From assembly GCF_039555335.1 (NCBI RefSeq), contig NC_092640.1, positions 44,294,099 to 44,358,098 of the forward strand: DNA of 64,000 nt. Direction: 5' to 3'. Under the pieces are notes generated by a model, which saw only the letters and a program-made list of their open reading frames with translations, searched no databases and was not told where the DNA came from. This document shows positions 10,700 to 22,232 of this stretch, piece after piece. Position numbers and translations under genes: made by a program. This DNA is from Amphiura filiformis (lineage: Eukaryota > Echinodermata > Ophiuroidea > Amphilepidida > Amphiuridae). Each line of letters opens with the position of its first letter. Within the stretch, counting starts at the first letter, position 1.

Positions 10700-10700
10700 T

Positions 10701-10704
10701 CTAT

Positions 10705-10759
<55 letters not shown>

Positions 10760-10761
10760 TT
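10701..10761. repeat. (ATTT)n microsatellite
   Basis: About 15 uninterrupted units ending TTAGACTTCATCACT, the same join seen at 5728 and 11858. It looks like the 3' tail of a minus-strand non-LTR element whose body is at 10762-11143. Confidence 0.7.
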
Positions 10762-11143
10762 AGACTTCATCACTGGTACACGCATATAAAATTATTGCAC
10801 ATCAAAATATTGAAAAATATAAATATAGAAGCTTTAAAAAAAACATGTTAAAAGACCAGCGAAAAGGCTGGCCTCTAGAACCATCCCACCTAGGAAAGAC
10901 CTAAATAATTTTGGAAAAAAAGAATGGAATGCCAGGGGCAAGACCTTAAATAGCCCTAAAATTTGGGCATCGGCAAGTAGAAAACCAAGTGCAGGTACCA
11001 GAAGGAACAAATTTGGAATAAAATAAAATCTCTGGATAAAATCCAGAGACAATGCGGATGAAGTATGATTGTTTGTGGGATTCAGTCTTACACCTCTGAA
11101 TAGATAACATAAGAAGATCTGCAGAGAGCCTAGTGGTGGGATG

Positions 11144-11509
11144 GTCTTCATTTTCATTAAATTCCAAATATTATTGGCACATATAAAATCAAATTCTGTC
11201 TTCTAAACTAGATCAATTATACCACGATTAAGTATCACAAATCTTTATATATGATGTAAAGTTAATATTCATAATACACAGGATGCTTATTTTTAACCAC
11301 AAAATATTCATAAACCCTCCCACTCGGCTATTTCAAAAAGGTAATCAAGCTTCCTTACCATGTGCTATAAATTAGCATTAAAATAAATCTTATTTTGAAA
11401 ACATTTTAGAAATACTTTGATATCGGCGTATACTGCTGTGATCATGACCAGGGATTACGATACCCTCACTATTCATTTTACCATTACTGGAACATCACTA
11501 CACTGCAAC
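11144..11509 (+). promoter_or_regulatory. Conserved 5' flank / probable promoter of gene 2
   Basis: Aligns throughout with the gene 1 flanks, including the GGCGTATACTGCT and GATCATGACCAGGGAT blocks that exon 1A keeps and 1B lost. A TATAAATT motif at about 11366 lies 144 bp before the ATG. Confidence 0.45.
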
Positions 11510-11738
11510 ATGGCTACACCAAATTTCCAACGTAAAAATACACAACCATTATACCGCAACCCTGACCACTATTTTATGGCTCTCGACACATTCAATCAAC
11601 ACACACGACATCAGGAAATTCTTGCAAAATGGACAGAGGGAGAACTTGACTCAAAAGTAGTGAAGGTTTTATCTGACAAATTTGGTGATGAACTTAAAGA
11701 CCAGCCATTGCGTGTGCTTGGTGTGGGCAGCGGTGAAG
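11510..11738 (+). CDS. HNMT-like: Gene 2, exon 1
   Basis: 229 bases, AACATGG start, GTAAGG donor. Glu of the WTEEE motif in sisters is Gly here (WTEGE). Confidence 0.85.
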
Positions 11739-14700
11739 GTAAGGCCAAATGAAAAATTATTTATTTATAACATTCGGCGTCAACGCCAGACGAAACCCAA
11801 TATTGACAATCAATTGAAGGGATACATATGGTCATCTATTTACTTATTTTGATTTATTTGACTTCATCACTTGCATTTAAATATTTTGCGCCAAAAAAGT
11901 ATTCCAACACTTGGAAAAAATCCTAATTGATGATTCTAAAAGAATGATATCTTGTTAAATTTATTCATCAGGTTTGTTCGGTAAATAAACATTTTAGATT
12001 TTTGGAATTCCGAGGCACTATTTTCAGACAAAGCTTTGGTGCCGCGATGGGCAGCCTCGTTAGCCCCATCATAGGCAATTTCTTCATGGAATTCTTTGTG
12101 CAGGAGGCCATCGCGACAGCCCCCTTAGAGTTATATTGACGAGCATTAGAGCAAAAAATTCACTTTTGAAGAAGAAAAAAATGGTCACATTCCATTTTTA
12201 CAATCCTGCGCGAAAAGGTTGGGACAGTTTGTTTATTTCGAACGCATCCCCGCTCCCCTTATTCAAGGTTGGGACAGTTTGTTTATTTCACGCATCCCCG
12301 CTCCCCTTATTCAATGTTGAAAGCTGAAAAATAGTCAAAAGTGGTTGCGCTCAATGTCTGCTCCAACATTGTTTCCAAGGGAGGAGAGGGGGAGTAAGCA
12401 AGTACATAACATTTGAGCAATGAAACGTATCGTGTATTTTCAGCCTCATGTTCAATCCACAGGAATTTGATCTTTAAAACATCAACTGTCCCAACGATTT
12501 TCGCACAAGATTGTAGACACCCTTATAGTCAACAAACGAGACGGATCAATCAAACTCTTGGTGTATAGTAAACCTACGCACACTGATCAGTATCAGTATC
12601 TGAACATCCTCCCCCCCCTCCAAAAAAACAACAACCGGGAGTGGTTAGAACTTGATCGCATGAACTCCGTGGTACTGGTAACAGAAACGGAAGACAGAAT
12701 CAAAGAAGAGGAGCGAGTATGTGCAGCCTTGAAAAATTGTGACTACTCAGATTGGGCCATGGACAAAGTTAAAAATCAAATGCATAATAAAACCAAATAT
12801 GAAATCAAAGAAAATAGGAGGAAAAGAGCAAAGGCATGGTGGTCATTTCTTATGTCTACGGCCTTTCGAGGTATTCAAAGAATATTCAAGAAACACAAAG
12901 TTGACACAGCAATGAAACCCCACGGCACTCTCAGACAAATCTAAAAAACATCCAAAAGACAAACGTGAAAAAGCGAAAACCGTAAGTCACTGAATGGGCC
13001 TTTAATTGGGCCAAATATTATGAATATTACCATCGCTGCGCTGGCCACTCCTGATACACCACTGAGGACGAGGGTAAGGACGAAGGCGGTATTATATCCA
13101 TGCAGGCCAGATAATGTGGGCAGCGTGATTAGGACAGTGACAACAAATGCAATGCAGTTTATCAGGACCCAAAATTTACTTTAATTATGGCCAAAGTGGT
13201 GTGAAAAGGGCATAAATGCTTATTTTATTTTGTGAACATGCTCAAGGAAACCTCTTTTAATTAAGACTATACTTTATTTATTTGCGAACAAAGCACTGCC
13301 TAATCATGGTAATAATTTAGTAAAAAAACAACATTTCGCATGCTTCAAGCTTATTCCAAAAATATATACAGTCATGGACAAAAGTTTGGAATATTTTAAT
13401 TTTTTTGCATAGCCATGTTTTTAAGTGCAGATTTCTTACCATCAATGACCCGTCAGCCATGCAAAATGGATCACGGGTGTCTGGCAAGGTCTCAGGTACC
13501 ATTCCATATTACACAATACGCAATGTAGGACAATGGCTTCTTATGCCTGACCATTGAACCATCGGGCATCCTTTTCACAGTTATTTTAGCGATATGATTC
13601 ATAAGGTAACATTGGCTTTTGCATTACGGTTTGAAGAAACCAGCTTTACTTTCTTGCATCTGCCTGTTGTATACGATATTTATGATCATGGTGTACGAGT
13701 TGAGCGCAGATTTATACGCCCGTGTCATTGATTTACGTAATGGCGGCTACAAACAGAAGGATATTGGTGCTGCTTTAGGAATTACATAAGGTGCAGTTTC
13801 TAAAAATTTGAAGAGACGTCTAGAGACCGGAACTAATACACCTAGACAAAGGTCAGGTCGGCCCCGAAAGACAATCGCCAGGGAAGACCGATCTCTCTTG
13901 AGACTTTGCCGTAATGGCCGCACAAAGCCTGCATCTCGGCTACGAGCAGAATGGCTGAGGTCCGTAAACGCGCCTGTTACCAGGAAACTTGTGAACAATA
14001 AACTGGTTAGGGCAGGTTTTCGCCCAAGACGACTAATAAGAAAGCCGATACTTCTGCAACGACATCGGCATGTGTGCTTCCTTTAGTCATAGAGACATGG
14101 GAATTTGACAGTAGGCCACTGGCGTAATGTGATCTTCAGTGACAAGGCATGGTTCCTCCTATACAGACAAGATGACCGATTTAAGGTCCGAAGACAGGTC
14201 GGTCAAGCCCTGCTTGAGGATTGTATCCTGCCTAGACTGAGATAGTGGTGGAATCACAGTATGGGGAGTATTTCACAGTAAGTCGAAATCACACCTCTCC
14301 AAGCTAGAAGGACACTTGAACCAGGACCAATATCTGCATGTTCTTGATACAGTTATGCTTCCGTTTGCAAGAAGAGACTTCGGGAACAATATCGTGATCC
14401 AAGATGACAACATCACGGCGCACAGAACCCTACACGTGAGGGAATTCCTTGAAAATGAGAACGTAGAACACCTGATCGGCTTTGAGCCCGGATATGAACA
14501 CTATATATAACTTATGGGCAGAGGTACCCCGCAGGATAGGTAATATGGACAACCAACCAATCACCCTGCAGGAACTTAGACACGCCCTCATTGATTGCCG
14601 GCGAGATATTCCACAAGGAACCTTGGCAATCCTGGTCCAGGGAATCGCGTATATGACCTTGAGCTGGCAAGGAGTGGACACACTAAAAATTGAGTTGTGT

Positions 14701-17700
14701 TTTCTCAAGCAAGAAACTTATCTGAACATGTCACAGTGAGAGTTTAAGTTTTGTTTAAACAATAAAGTTTGCTAGTGTCTTTAATCTGATTTTGTGATAC
14801 AAAGAGTCCGCCAAAAAGTGTTGCGATTGTGTGATTCTTCCATTGTAATGCGTTTAATTGACAAACTATGTGATGTAAACATAAAAGGATATTTGTATCT
14901 TTCAATTAAATTCAACTGAGCACTATTCCAGAACAATAAACCTGTTCCTAGAATGATTGAAAACTGCATTTGATACAAAAATAAAAATATTCCAAACTTT
15001 TGTCCATGACTGTACATCGATTATTACCATATTAGTATCATAATATGGACATTCTCGTTCGCTTTTTTATCAACTGAACATCTTAGTATTGGAAGCTACG
15101 TACTACATAGACATTTAGTTCATAATATAGACATTTAGTTCATAAACAATGTGTTTAATCTTTTTGATCATTTCTGCCACTGTCTGATATTTTAAGCCAA
15201 CGTATGCACCTGTGTGCATTTTATGCAACTTTACTGAATTTGTGTGCATTTTTGCATTCTGATTACAAATTTTAAACATAATACAGTTTTCAACTTGATA
15301 TCAGTAAACCAGCATTGCATTTTCATCGAGCTGCAGTTAGGTAAAAAAAACCCCGCAAATGAAATAGATTGACTTTTTAAACGAAAACCTACCCTTAATA
15401 TCAGTAAACAAGCTGCGTACTTTCATAGAGCTGCAGCTAGGTAAATTAAATTAAATGGATTGACTTTTTGAATGAAAACCTACCTTAAATAAATCTTTTT
15501 TTTAACAAAGATTATAATTATATGAAATTGTAGGCACTTGTGTGTATTTTATGCAATTTCGCTGCGCTTTCACTGCGTTTTTACATCCTGTTTTGTTTAA
15601 ACATAATACCGTTATAAGAATTTGTATAATATGTGTACATCCATGACAGAACGATATTCTGCTGCATGTGCCTCATTTCGCATAGTGGCTGGGGATGGGT
15701 GCCGAACTCATCTGGGGTGGGGTCGCTTTAGGTCGTCCCCGGGTGGCATGGTTATGGAATCATAATAAGCCATGTGACTTGGGGATGATATGGAGTGGCC
15801 CCCTTGGGGTTGGTGTGGTGCTGGTTACCGGTTGTTGTGTGAGGTGGGACACATGTGGCGGCCGACGGGTGCATCCTTTTGATATGGATGTACACATATT
15901 TCATATGTAATGTTTTAACCTTTTGATGTATTTTGTTTGACCCCTGGGCACCCATGGAAAACAGTGTTTTTACACTGATTGGATATCCCAAGGCTAATGA
16001 AGATGTAATAAATAAATAAATAAAAATAACGTTATATTGATGAACCAGGTGTGTACTCCCATTGACCTGTAGCTAAGTACAAATAATGACAGGTCAATTT
16101 TAATTGACTTGTCATTATTTAAAAATGGATTTATATATCTGTGATGAAACGTACCCTTTCAAATAACTACAAACAATTTCTTTTCTCATTAACATTTTAT
16201 AAAACATAATACATATTCGTGAGCCAGGTGTGTACTTTCATCGAGCTGTAGCTAAGCTCAAAAAATGACATTAAAAACAGTCATATGCTATGCACTTTCA
16301 AAATCTATATAATTCATGTTAATTATAATAGCTATTTCTGACGTCAGAAAAAATGAGAAATTCCTGTGACCAATCGTGTAAAATAATCTTATAAACAACA
16401 AGTTGTGCTTACGATGATCTTACGCCAAGTTCAATGTTACTTTCAAGATAATAATTATGTTATTAAAATTTAAAGTGCAAGATTTAGAATACAAGTTGTA
16501 GTGTGCCCCAAGGGTAAATTCTTGCACCTCTATTATTACATTATATATAAATGATACAAATCAAGGATATTCCCGTTTATTCTCTTAAAACTTCTCTTCA
16601 AGAAAAGGGAAATTGGAAATTGTTGCGTGACAAAACCAGTAAGTTTTTGCTTACTTAATATTTTGTCCATCGCATCGCGCATCGGAGGACTTCATCAGAT
16701 GTGAGCATCCACTTTCCTGGGAAACTGACTTCCGGTCGTGTGTAATCTTATTTCCAGTCTTCAAAAATGGGTCATAATAAGGGTGCCCCCCCCCCCCCCA
16801 TAGAACCTTCATTGCGCCCTCTTTTCTCCTATTTCGTTAGCTTTAATAAACTGGAAAAAAATATTTCAATTGGCTCAACTTTTAAAGAAATGTACTCGTT
16901 TTTCACTCTGTCCACGTAGGAGGTTTGGCTACTTCAAAGATTGAAAAGGAATGCATGAATATCAAACATTTCTCAATGCTAACTATATTTAGGGAATGGG
17001 CTTTACCGGTTGGCTTTTGGGCCATGGATTTTGTTAAGTGTCATTAATTTGTGGGAAAATACTTCTATTTATGCCTTTTTGTTTAATCATGTTTCTGACT
17101 TTGACGTTTCATGCTTTATTTTTATTTACAACATATCAAGTCATTTCTCTTTTTGGGATAAAAGGTAATCCTGAAAAGGGCTGTTTGGGTTGTCTTTGGT
17201 TCTTCTGAAGCGAGTTTGCTGTGCTGCTCTGGCCTCTACCTTGTTGCCTCCTTGGCAAATACAGGTTTCAGCCCTGGTCCTCAAAGGAAATTGCGTCAAT
17301 TGCGTTGCTTACCATCTTTATGCGCCAGATACTTGAGAATGCAGCAGTAATACGCTTCCGAAGATCTTGGAGGCTACCTGGTGGTTCTCGCTCATAGATG
17401 TCGCTTTATATCAAGTGGTGGTGGTCTGGTGATCTTTGCAGCATGACTCATCCCAACCACTATGTTTGCTATCCGTGGACAGGGTGACAAAGCTAACGAC
17501 AAAAGATTTCTTTAAATACCAACAAATTTGATCAACTTTCCAGAAATAAGGAAAAAAAGGCGCAATAAGGGTTCTGGTTATTTTTTTGGGGACACCCTGT
17601 AAGTCTCTTCCTCTCTATATATGGTCTTTGTCCTCCTCTTTCTGATCACCATTGCTTCGTGTACTTTTCTAGACATTCTGACATGCTCCTTGCTATCTTG

Positions 17701-19495
17701 GAGCACTCCTAATTGACGTAATGATTTGCTCTTGCGACATGATAAGATATGGCAGACCGAGTAAACTTTTTCTCATTAGCTTTCTTCACTTCCGCTTGAT
17801 GTTCCGGAAGCCTAATCCCGAACAAACGAGAGATCTCACAGATCGCAGTTTTGGCAGCCAATCTCATAAATACAATTGCCTGTACTGTGGAAATAAGCCC
17901 ATGATATAAGACTACACACAACCGGAAGTCAGTTTCCTAGGAAAGTGGATCAAATAATCACATCTGATGAAGTCCTCCGATGAGATGGACGAAATATTAA
18001 CCAAGTAAAAAAATTACTGGTTTTGTCACACAAAAATTACCAATTGATTTGAAGTGCAACCCAGATGAATCTATTCACTGACGAAAACTACAGTTTCCAG
18101 GGAAAGGCTTTTTCCATCTCCAACGATGTGTCTGGGTTTTATAGTAAAAACATGCTCCCAGAAATTTCCTCCAAGAGCAGTATGGCAAAACTTGGTGGAT
18201 GTGATCATCTTTGAGCGGAGAAAATTGTCATGGTCGACTGCTGTCATGGTCAACTGAGAATTGAAGAAAATTGCCCTAAGAATTGGGTATATATCTTAGA
18301 ACTTTCTTAAAAGAAGCTTATATAACTTTTTTCCAACAGGTAATCTAGAAACTTTACAGCTGAATCAATTGAAAACCAAATTCTCTCTAATATCTGCAAC
18401 TGTCATTGAACCAAACACACAGCAGCTCTCCAAATATCAGGACATGGTACGTCAGAATAGCAGCGACATTACTGAGATTGAATACAAGTGGCGGAACCAA
18501 ACCTTTCAAGAGTTTGTGAGATCAACGGAAACAGGGAAGAAGTACCATTTTATCACCATTGTCCATGCCATGTATTATGTGGGTGAAGTAGAAGAATCAG
18601 TCCAAACGTTCCATGAGTTATTGGAACCAGGTGGGATGATATTCATGGTATTAACAGCAGGTAGGTAAGACGCTCAATTGTAGTCAAGTTTATTTTGGCT
18701 AGGGACGTACCTACAAGAGTCTGAAAGAGTCTGAAAACCCAATTGAACCTATTTCTCTACCCAAGCCCCAGATATTCTCAAAATTGTTATATGTATTGTC
18801 CAATTTTGGCTCAATTTTGGGTCAACTTTGCAACAAATTTGAAAAAAAAATTTATATTCCATTTTTACCAAACAAAAGGACATCCTTATTATAACAGACG
18901 GCCGAAACGAGGCCCATATAGCCATGTACTGTCAGACCCGAGTGAGCTTAGATTTAAAGGCCAGATTATGAGTACCATTATATCATCATACATTGTAAAA
19001 AAGTCAAAAAAGTATAAAGTCTGCACTTGATTGCATAACTCCGAACACACTTAAATAAAAGCAATACAACTTCATCTTTCTGTCGCAGACACTGGTATGC
19101 CATTGCTTTCGAAGACATTCCCACAGCTAGCTGTGAAAGAGCAGACTCCGAATCCATCAACTACTTCTGAATCACAGAAGATATTGCACAATTGTATCAC
19201 ATCAACAGGTGTCAAATCTGTTCTCAGAAAGTACCAGATGGCCTATACTCAATCTTCTTACATAGTATCAGCAGATATAACCACCTGCTTTACCCAAGAT
19301 GAAATGACACCTGCCACCAAGCTTCTACTTGATTTTATCACTATGACAGTGAAGTTTCAGGAATCCGTACCAGACAAAACTTTTAATCAAGTCATGGACT
19401 TCATCAAACGAAATACAAGTGTCAAGAAAGGTGATCGAGGTGACGATAAATATTTTTTTGATACTATATGTGATATTCTAGTAATATCTAAATAG
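11510..19495 (+). CDS. HNMT-like: HNMT-like methyltransferase, gene 2
   Basis: Exons 11510-11738, 18340-18660 and 19089-19495; 318 residues, no internal stop. The SAM loop reads GVGSGEG, closer to the usual GxGxG pattern than its sisters. EP at the acidic position is kept, followed by NTQQ, which keeps Gln at the position of human Gln94. VHAMYY keeps His at the Gln143 position. The first-exon contact position is Arg (QHTRHQ). Exon 3 has a linker (TPNPSTTSESQ) that gene 1 lacks. Introns are phase 1 with GT-AG ends; intron 1 is 6.6 kb and crowded with transposons. The stop is TAG at 19493. Probably a cytosolic methyltransferase of an unknown small amine or related compound. Confidence 0.85.
12003..12980 (+). 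mobile_element. Penelope-like element fragment, broken
   Basis: Around 12030-12125 the plus strand encodes a Penelope-type RT block (GAAMGSLVSPIIGNFFMEFF). After an inserted miniature element (12201-12513) the next RT segment follows (DGSIKLLVYSKPTHTD, CAALKNCDYSDWA), and then the linker before the endonuclease (MKPHGTLRQI). The GIY-YIG part is missing. A fossil with several breaks, in intron 1 of gene 2. Confidence 0.75.
12201..12513. mobile_element. Miniature inverted-repeat element nested in the Penelope-like fragment
   Basis: Ends CAATCCTGCGCGAAAAGG and its near inverse at 12486-12513, both followed inward by TTGGGACAG. Contains a 50-bp tandem duplication (12217-12314) built on GGGACAGTTTGTTTATTTC and CGCATCCCCGCTCCCC. 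Confidence 0.65.
12985..13178 (-). pseudogene. Membrane-protein-like open frame of unknown origin
   Basis: The minus strand has an uninterrupted frame of over 60 codons with two hydrophobic spans: KFWVLINCIAFVVTVLITL, then a GYNTAFVLTLVLSG stretch and VASAAMVIFIIFGPIKG. Two adjacent membrane helices ending in FGP-K recall TM6-TM7 of class C G-protein-coupled receptors, but that is from memory and weak. It abuts the Penelope-like fragment, so it may be host sequence carried along by it, or simply chance. Confidence 0.25.
13369..15012 (+). mobile_element. Tc1-type DNA transposon, ends complete, transposase broken
   Basis: 1644 bp with terminal inverted repeats CAGTCATGGACAAAAGTTTG / inverse, flanked by TA on both sides. 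The transposase relic runs from an ATG at 13688 to about 14739: an N-terminal helix-turn-helix (LSADLYARVIDLRNGGYKQK), GRPRKT linker, first DDE aspartate region (WRNVIFSDKAWF), second (VIQDDN) and third (SPDMNTIYNLWAE). An early stop near 13788, several frame changes and loss of the usual Glu in the third motif (NTIY where NPIE is expected) make it inactive. It lies in intron 1 of gene 2. Confidence 0.85.
15090..15660. repeat. Dispersed degenerate repeat (reverse-transcriptase-relic family)
   Basis: Several partial copies of the GAGCTGCAGTTAGGTAAA / GAAAACCTACCCTTAATA / ATGAAATTGTAGGCACTTG phrases, in the same order as in 26610-27480. Confidence 0.5.
15690..16025 (+). mobile_element. 3' end of a non-LTR retroelement
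   Basis: GC-rich stretch relative to its flanks, ending GGCTAATGAAGATGTAATAAATAAATAAATAAA. The TGATGAAG-like end plus TAAA tail is typical of CR1-like or related LINEs. No diagnostic coding motif is left. Confidence 0.5.
16430..16575 (+). mobile_element. Reverse-transcriptase relic
   Basis: Aligns with 35380-35540, where the frame reads VRQGYILGPLLFILYIND, the RT motif-B block of LINE-type elements. Here the same stretch (GTGCCCCAAGGG...) is interrupted. Confidence 0.5.
16779..17600. mobile_element. Non-autonomous DNA transposon nested in the foldback
   Basis: Outer ends are GGGTGCCCCCC... and the inverse of ACAGGGTGTCCCC, with matching inner blocks (AGAACCTTCATTGCGCC versus AGAACCCTTATTGCGCC). 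The minus strand at about 17400-17250 encodes EPPGSLQDLRKRITAAFSSI, which resembles the C-terminal end of mariner/Tc1-type transposases. The same GGGTGTCCC end occurs at 62391-63256. Confidence 0.6.
17955..18010 (+). ncRNA. Hammerhead-ribozyme-like motif
   Basis: Both conserved blocks (CUGAUGA and GAAA) and helix II (GUCC/GGAC) are visible. Helix III would be very short, as described for the minimal Penelope-type hammerheads; I could not settle helices I and III by eye. Confidence 0.5.
18340..18660 (+). CDS. HNMT-like: Gene 2, exon 2
   Basis: 321 bases, phase 1/1. Acceptor TTTTTTCCAACAG, donor GCAG|GTAGGT. Encodes IEPNTQQ, YKWRNQT and LLEPGGM. Confidence 0.85.
19089..19495 (+). CDS. HNMT-like: Gene 2, exon 3
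   Basis: Acceptor CTGTCGCAG. Open to TAG at 19493-19495. Encodes KYQMAYTQSSY, SADITTCF and the terminal DTICDILVISK strand. Confidence 0.85.
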
Positions 19496-19499
19496 GTAA

Positions 19500-20396
19500 T
19501 GTGCCAAGATACGAGTTAATATAATAACTAATTGTTCAAAATTTCCAACTTTGGTATGAGTGGATCAGATCATATCACATACAGACCTGTGTAAAAATCA
19601 ACAAGCCCACTCCCTCATCAACTAGCACATTTCGTCGACTATGGAATGAAGCCGACGAAAAGTTATGTCATAGGGATTACACTGCGATCGAAGTAGCGTA
19701 AGGTTAACGTTAGGTTAGGGTATTGCGTTTGTGTGTTTTCCATAGTGACGTATAGTTTTGTACTCCTTGTTTTCAGTTTACCGGCAATATTATGTATTTA
19801 TTTCTTTTCAAAAATGAATAAAAATAAAATCTATTTAGTTTCCTACAGAAATTTCACATCATTTACAAAATATGATGAATTTCAAAACTCAATTTTAAAT
19901 TGGCATTTCTTCAAACCCGATTTTCTCGAAAAGTTGTTTATTCGCGGTACCCCACTATACGCCACTATGGAATACAGCCGACGATTTAATCAGAATTTGC
20001 AATCTTTTAAAACACATTTTTTGTCAATTTAACCCCAGTATTCTGAACCAGGGGATGCCGCTGACCCTCTAACATTGAAATGGAACTCATATTATCAAGG
20101 CCTATTGTCAAAACAATATCATTCCAAATTTACATTGCACCCGCGCCTTTGATATTAGACACAAAAATGTGCACAGTACAACAGAACAGTTGGTACCATG
20201 CCATGGGGATGAGGCTGTCACGTTTTTGCTTATGTCTAAACAAGACGAAACTAAAAATTTCGCTAGGATTTTGGGAAGTATGGGATTCTTCTCACATCAA
20301 AATCTTCATTTTGATAGGGTAATGTGGAGGGACCAGGCTGTTGATTGGGTCACCCGCCTTTAATTTCATTTACTTAATTAATCTGTATTTTACATT
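19500..20396. other. Intergenic, no gene seen
   Basis: A 99-codon frame at 19733-20032 starts with a hydrophobic stretch but has no recognisable family, no splice context and no repeat of its pattern elsewhere. A short phrase (ACTATGGAAT...GCCGACGA) occurs twice, at about 19637 and 19965. Confidence 0.4.
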
Positions 20397-20512
20397 ACGG
20401 GGTATTTCGTGATCCTAGCATCCTCTTTTTATGACATTTTTCAGTAGATATCCAGCTTATTCCTTTTTTGTTGGGAGTGGAGGATAATGCTGTGCATCAC
20501 AAAATGCCCTTT
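20397..20512. mobile_element. Internally deleted miniature element
   Basis: Ends GGGTATTTCGTGATCCTAGC and an inverse CATCACAAAATGCCCTTT; relative of the 345-bp element at 51164-51508. Confidence 0.55.
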
Positions 20513-20654
20513 TAATTTATATTATATAGGTACCTTAAAATTGCATGTCTATTATATTTAACCAAACATTGCAAAACAACGATACCTATTAAAGAGTATT
20601 TGTTTAGCAATTATAAGATCACAACTCGGTGGCCTTAAATAGGGTAGATATATA

Positions 20655-20900
20655 ATGCGAGTGCAACGAGAATGTAAATTTGCCGTACTGTTTTCCTAAG
20701 CCTTTTTAGAATGTTTCATTCAAAAGGCGTCTCAGGAATGTGTGACAAACATTGCTTGGCCCACTATCAGCTTGCCACTCGGCTTGCCAAAAATTGTCCC
20801 CCCCCCCCCCCTCCCCTTCAGGCTGGCCAAACAAATCTTGCAATCCTCTCGCACGTTTCACCCTCTCTGGAGCTGATAATTATTGCACATCCCCTAAACA
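20655..20900. mobile_element. Truncated miniature element (GTGCAATAATTAT family)
   Basis: Matches the element at 51711-52064 in reverse, including CCGTACTGTTTTCCTAAGCC and the terminal GATAATTATTGCACA. Contains a C14-type run. Confidence 0.6.
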
Positions 20901-21667
20901 CAACAATTTATTTGGGTATTAAATGTATATATTATATTGCTTACACTAGGTACTTAAATTTAGCTCATAAATAGTGTTTTTAAAGATTAAAATCTTTTGT
21001 AAATAAAATGTACATGCTGCAATTTTATACAAGTTGCTGATATCTTATAGTAGGGATGACCAATGAACCATCAACTTGATTAGAACACTCCCATAGACAT
21101 GCAGGGAGCTCAACTGTGCACTGCTTGCACAGACATTTCTAAATTGATCTCATTCTTTTATTTTTCAATATTTTTCTGTAAAAATTGGGGAAGTTAATGC
21201 CAATTATATTTTGTAACTATCTTGCAAATTACAGCAACATAACTTATTTAATTTTCCTGTAAGTGCGAATCAAAATCATACCCTCTGTACAAAGGTTAAA
21301 ATATTGAACAAGTAGGTCTCGAGTTAAAAATTAAATCACCAGCTTCCCTTTGGAATTTCCATATTCCTTTCGAATCATGCTAAGAAGACACCTTTCTGAA
21401 CATAAATGTGAAGTTTCGTGCTCATTTGATGTATTTTTCACCTGATTTCAACCCTAAACATTTTCTTATATTTAAACCATCTGCACTGACTTTATTTATT
21501 TTTATTTATTTTATTTAATGACATCTTTAACGAGGGTAAACCCTGATCAGTGCAAGCACTGCTTTCCACAGGGGCCCTCGATAAAATAAAACATAAACAA
21601 ATGATTTACAAAGAAACAAATGATTTACAAAGAAATAAATGTAAAATACGATAAGGATAATGAACTG

Positions 21668-21800
21668 AGTGCAATGCATTCGTCAAGATAATCGCACGCG
21701 CCGTGGAGTTATTGCATTTAGCTCGAGAGCCGATAGGCTCAAGAGCTAAATGCAATAACTCCATGGCAAGTGCAATTATCTTGACGAATGCATTTGCACG
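21668..21800. mobile_element. Foldback element
   Basis: About 133 bp with arms GTGCAATGCATTCGTCAAG / inverse and GGAGTTATTGCATTTAGCTC / inverse. A diverged half-copy lies at about 29930-30000. Confidence 0.7.
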
Positions 21801-22232
21801 AGTACATTATCCGTCATACACTTTGAGTGTAGGCCTATTAAAACAATAGGCAATATTAATTGCTGCATTCATTATATTAGTTTTAATATTAGGAAAATAT
21901 CTTACATTTTAAAAACACCGTCAGGAGATTGACCAGCTACGTAGCATTTAACTGGTAAAGAAAATCAATTCCTGTATAAGTTAGCTATCAATGGTATCGA
22001 TTGCGCCATACGTCATACTTTAGTAACTTATTCACGCATGGTTTGTAACCAATTGACTTTATGTTGTGATCATTTAGAGCACTGAACCAGTTCATCTGGA
22101 AACGATCGATTTAGATGTCCGACTAGTACTACGGTGAATATCAACTGGACTTTATAGCTCTATAATTTGAACTTTAAAATCTACTTATATTAAAACACAC
22201 GACATTGGGATTTAACAATTTGTTCAGATTAT

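Larger units (their letters stand above)
16611..18045. mobile_element. Penelope-like foldback with hammerhead-ribozyme cores
   Basis: Two inverted arms of about 140 bp (16611-16750 and 17907-18045) enclose a central region. In the right arm the plus strand carries CTGATGA (17964-17970), a stem pairing GTCC with GGAC, and GAAA (17991-17994): the conserved core of a hammerhead ribozyme. The left arm has the same core on the minus strand (16661-16698), less well kept. Inverted terminal repeats with hammerheads are known from Penelope-like elements. The interior keeps only a doubtful N-terminal-like coding piece (about 17709-17900, minus) and a nested DNA transposon. Broken fossil in intron 1 of gene 2. 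Confidence 0.6.

Noticed and set aside
19733-20032. 99-codon frame with a hydrophobic start as a small membrane protein
   Set aside because: No family resemblance or supporting context; A+T-rich chance frame is as likely.
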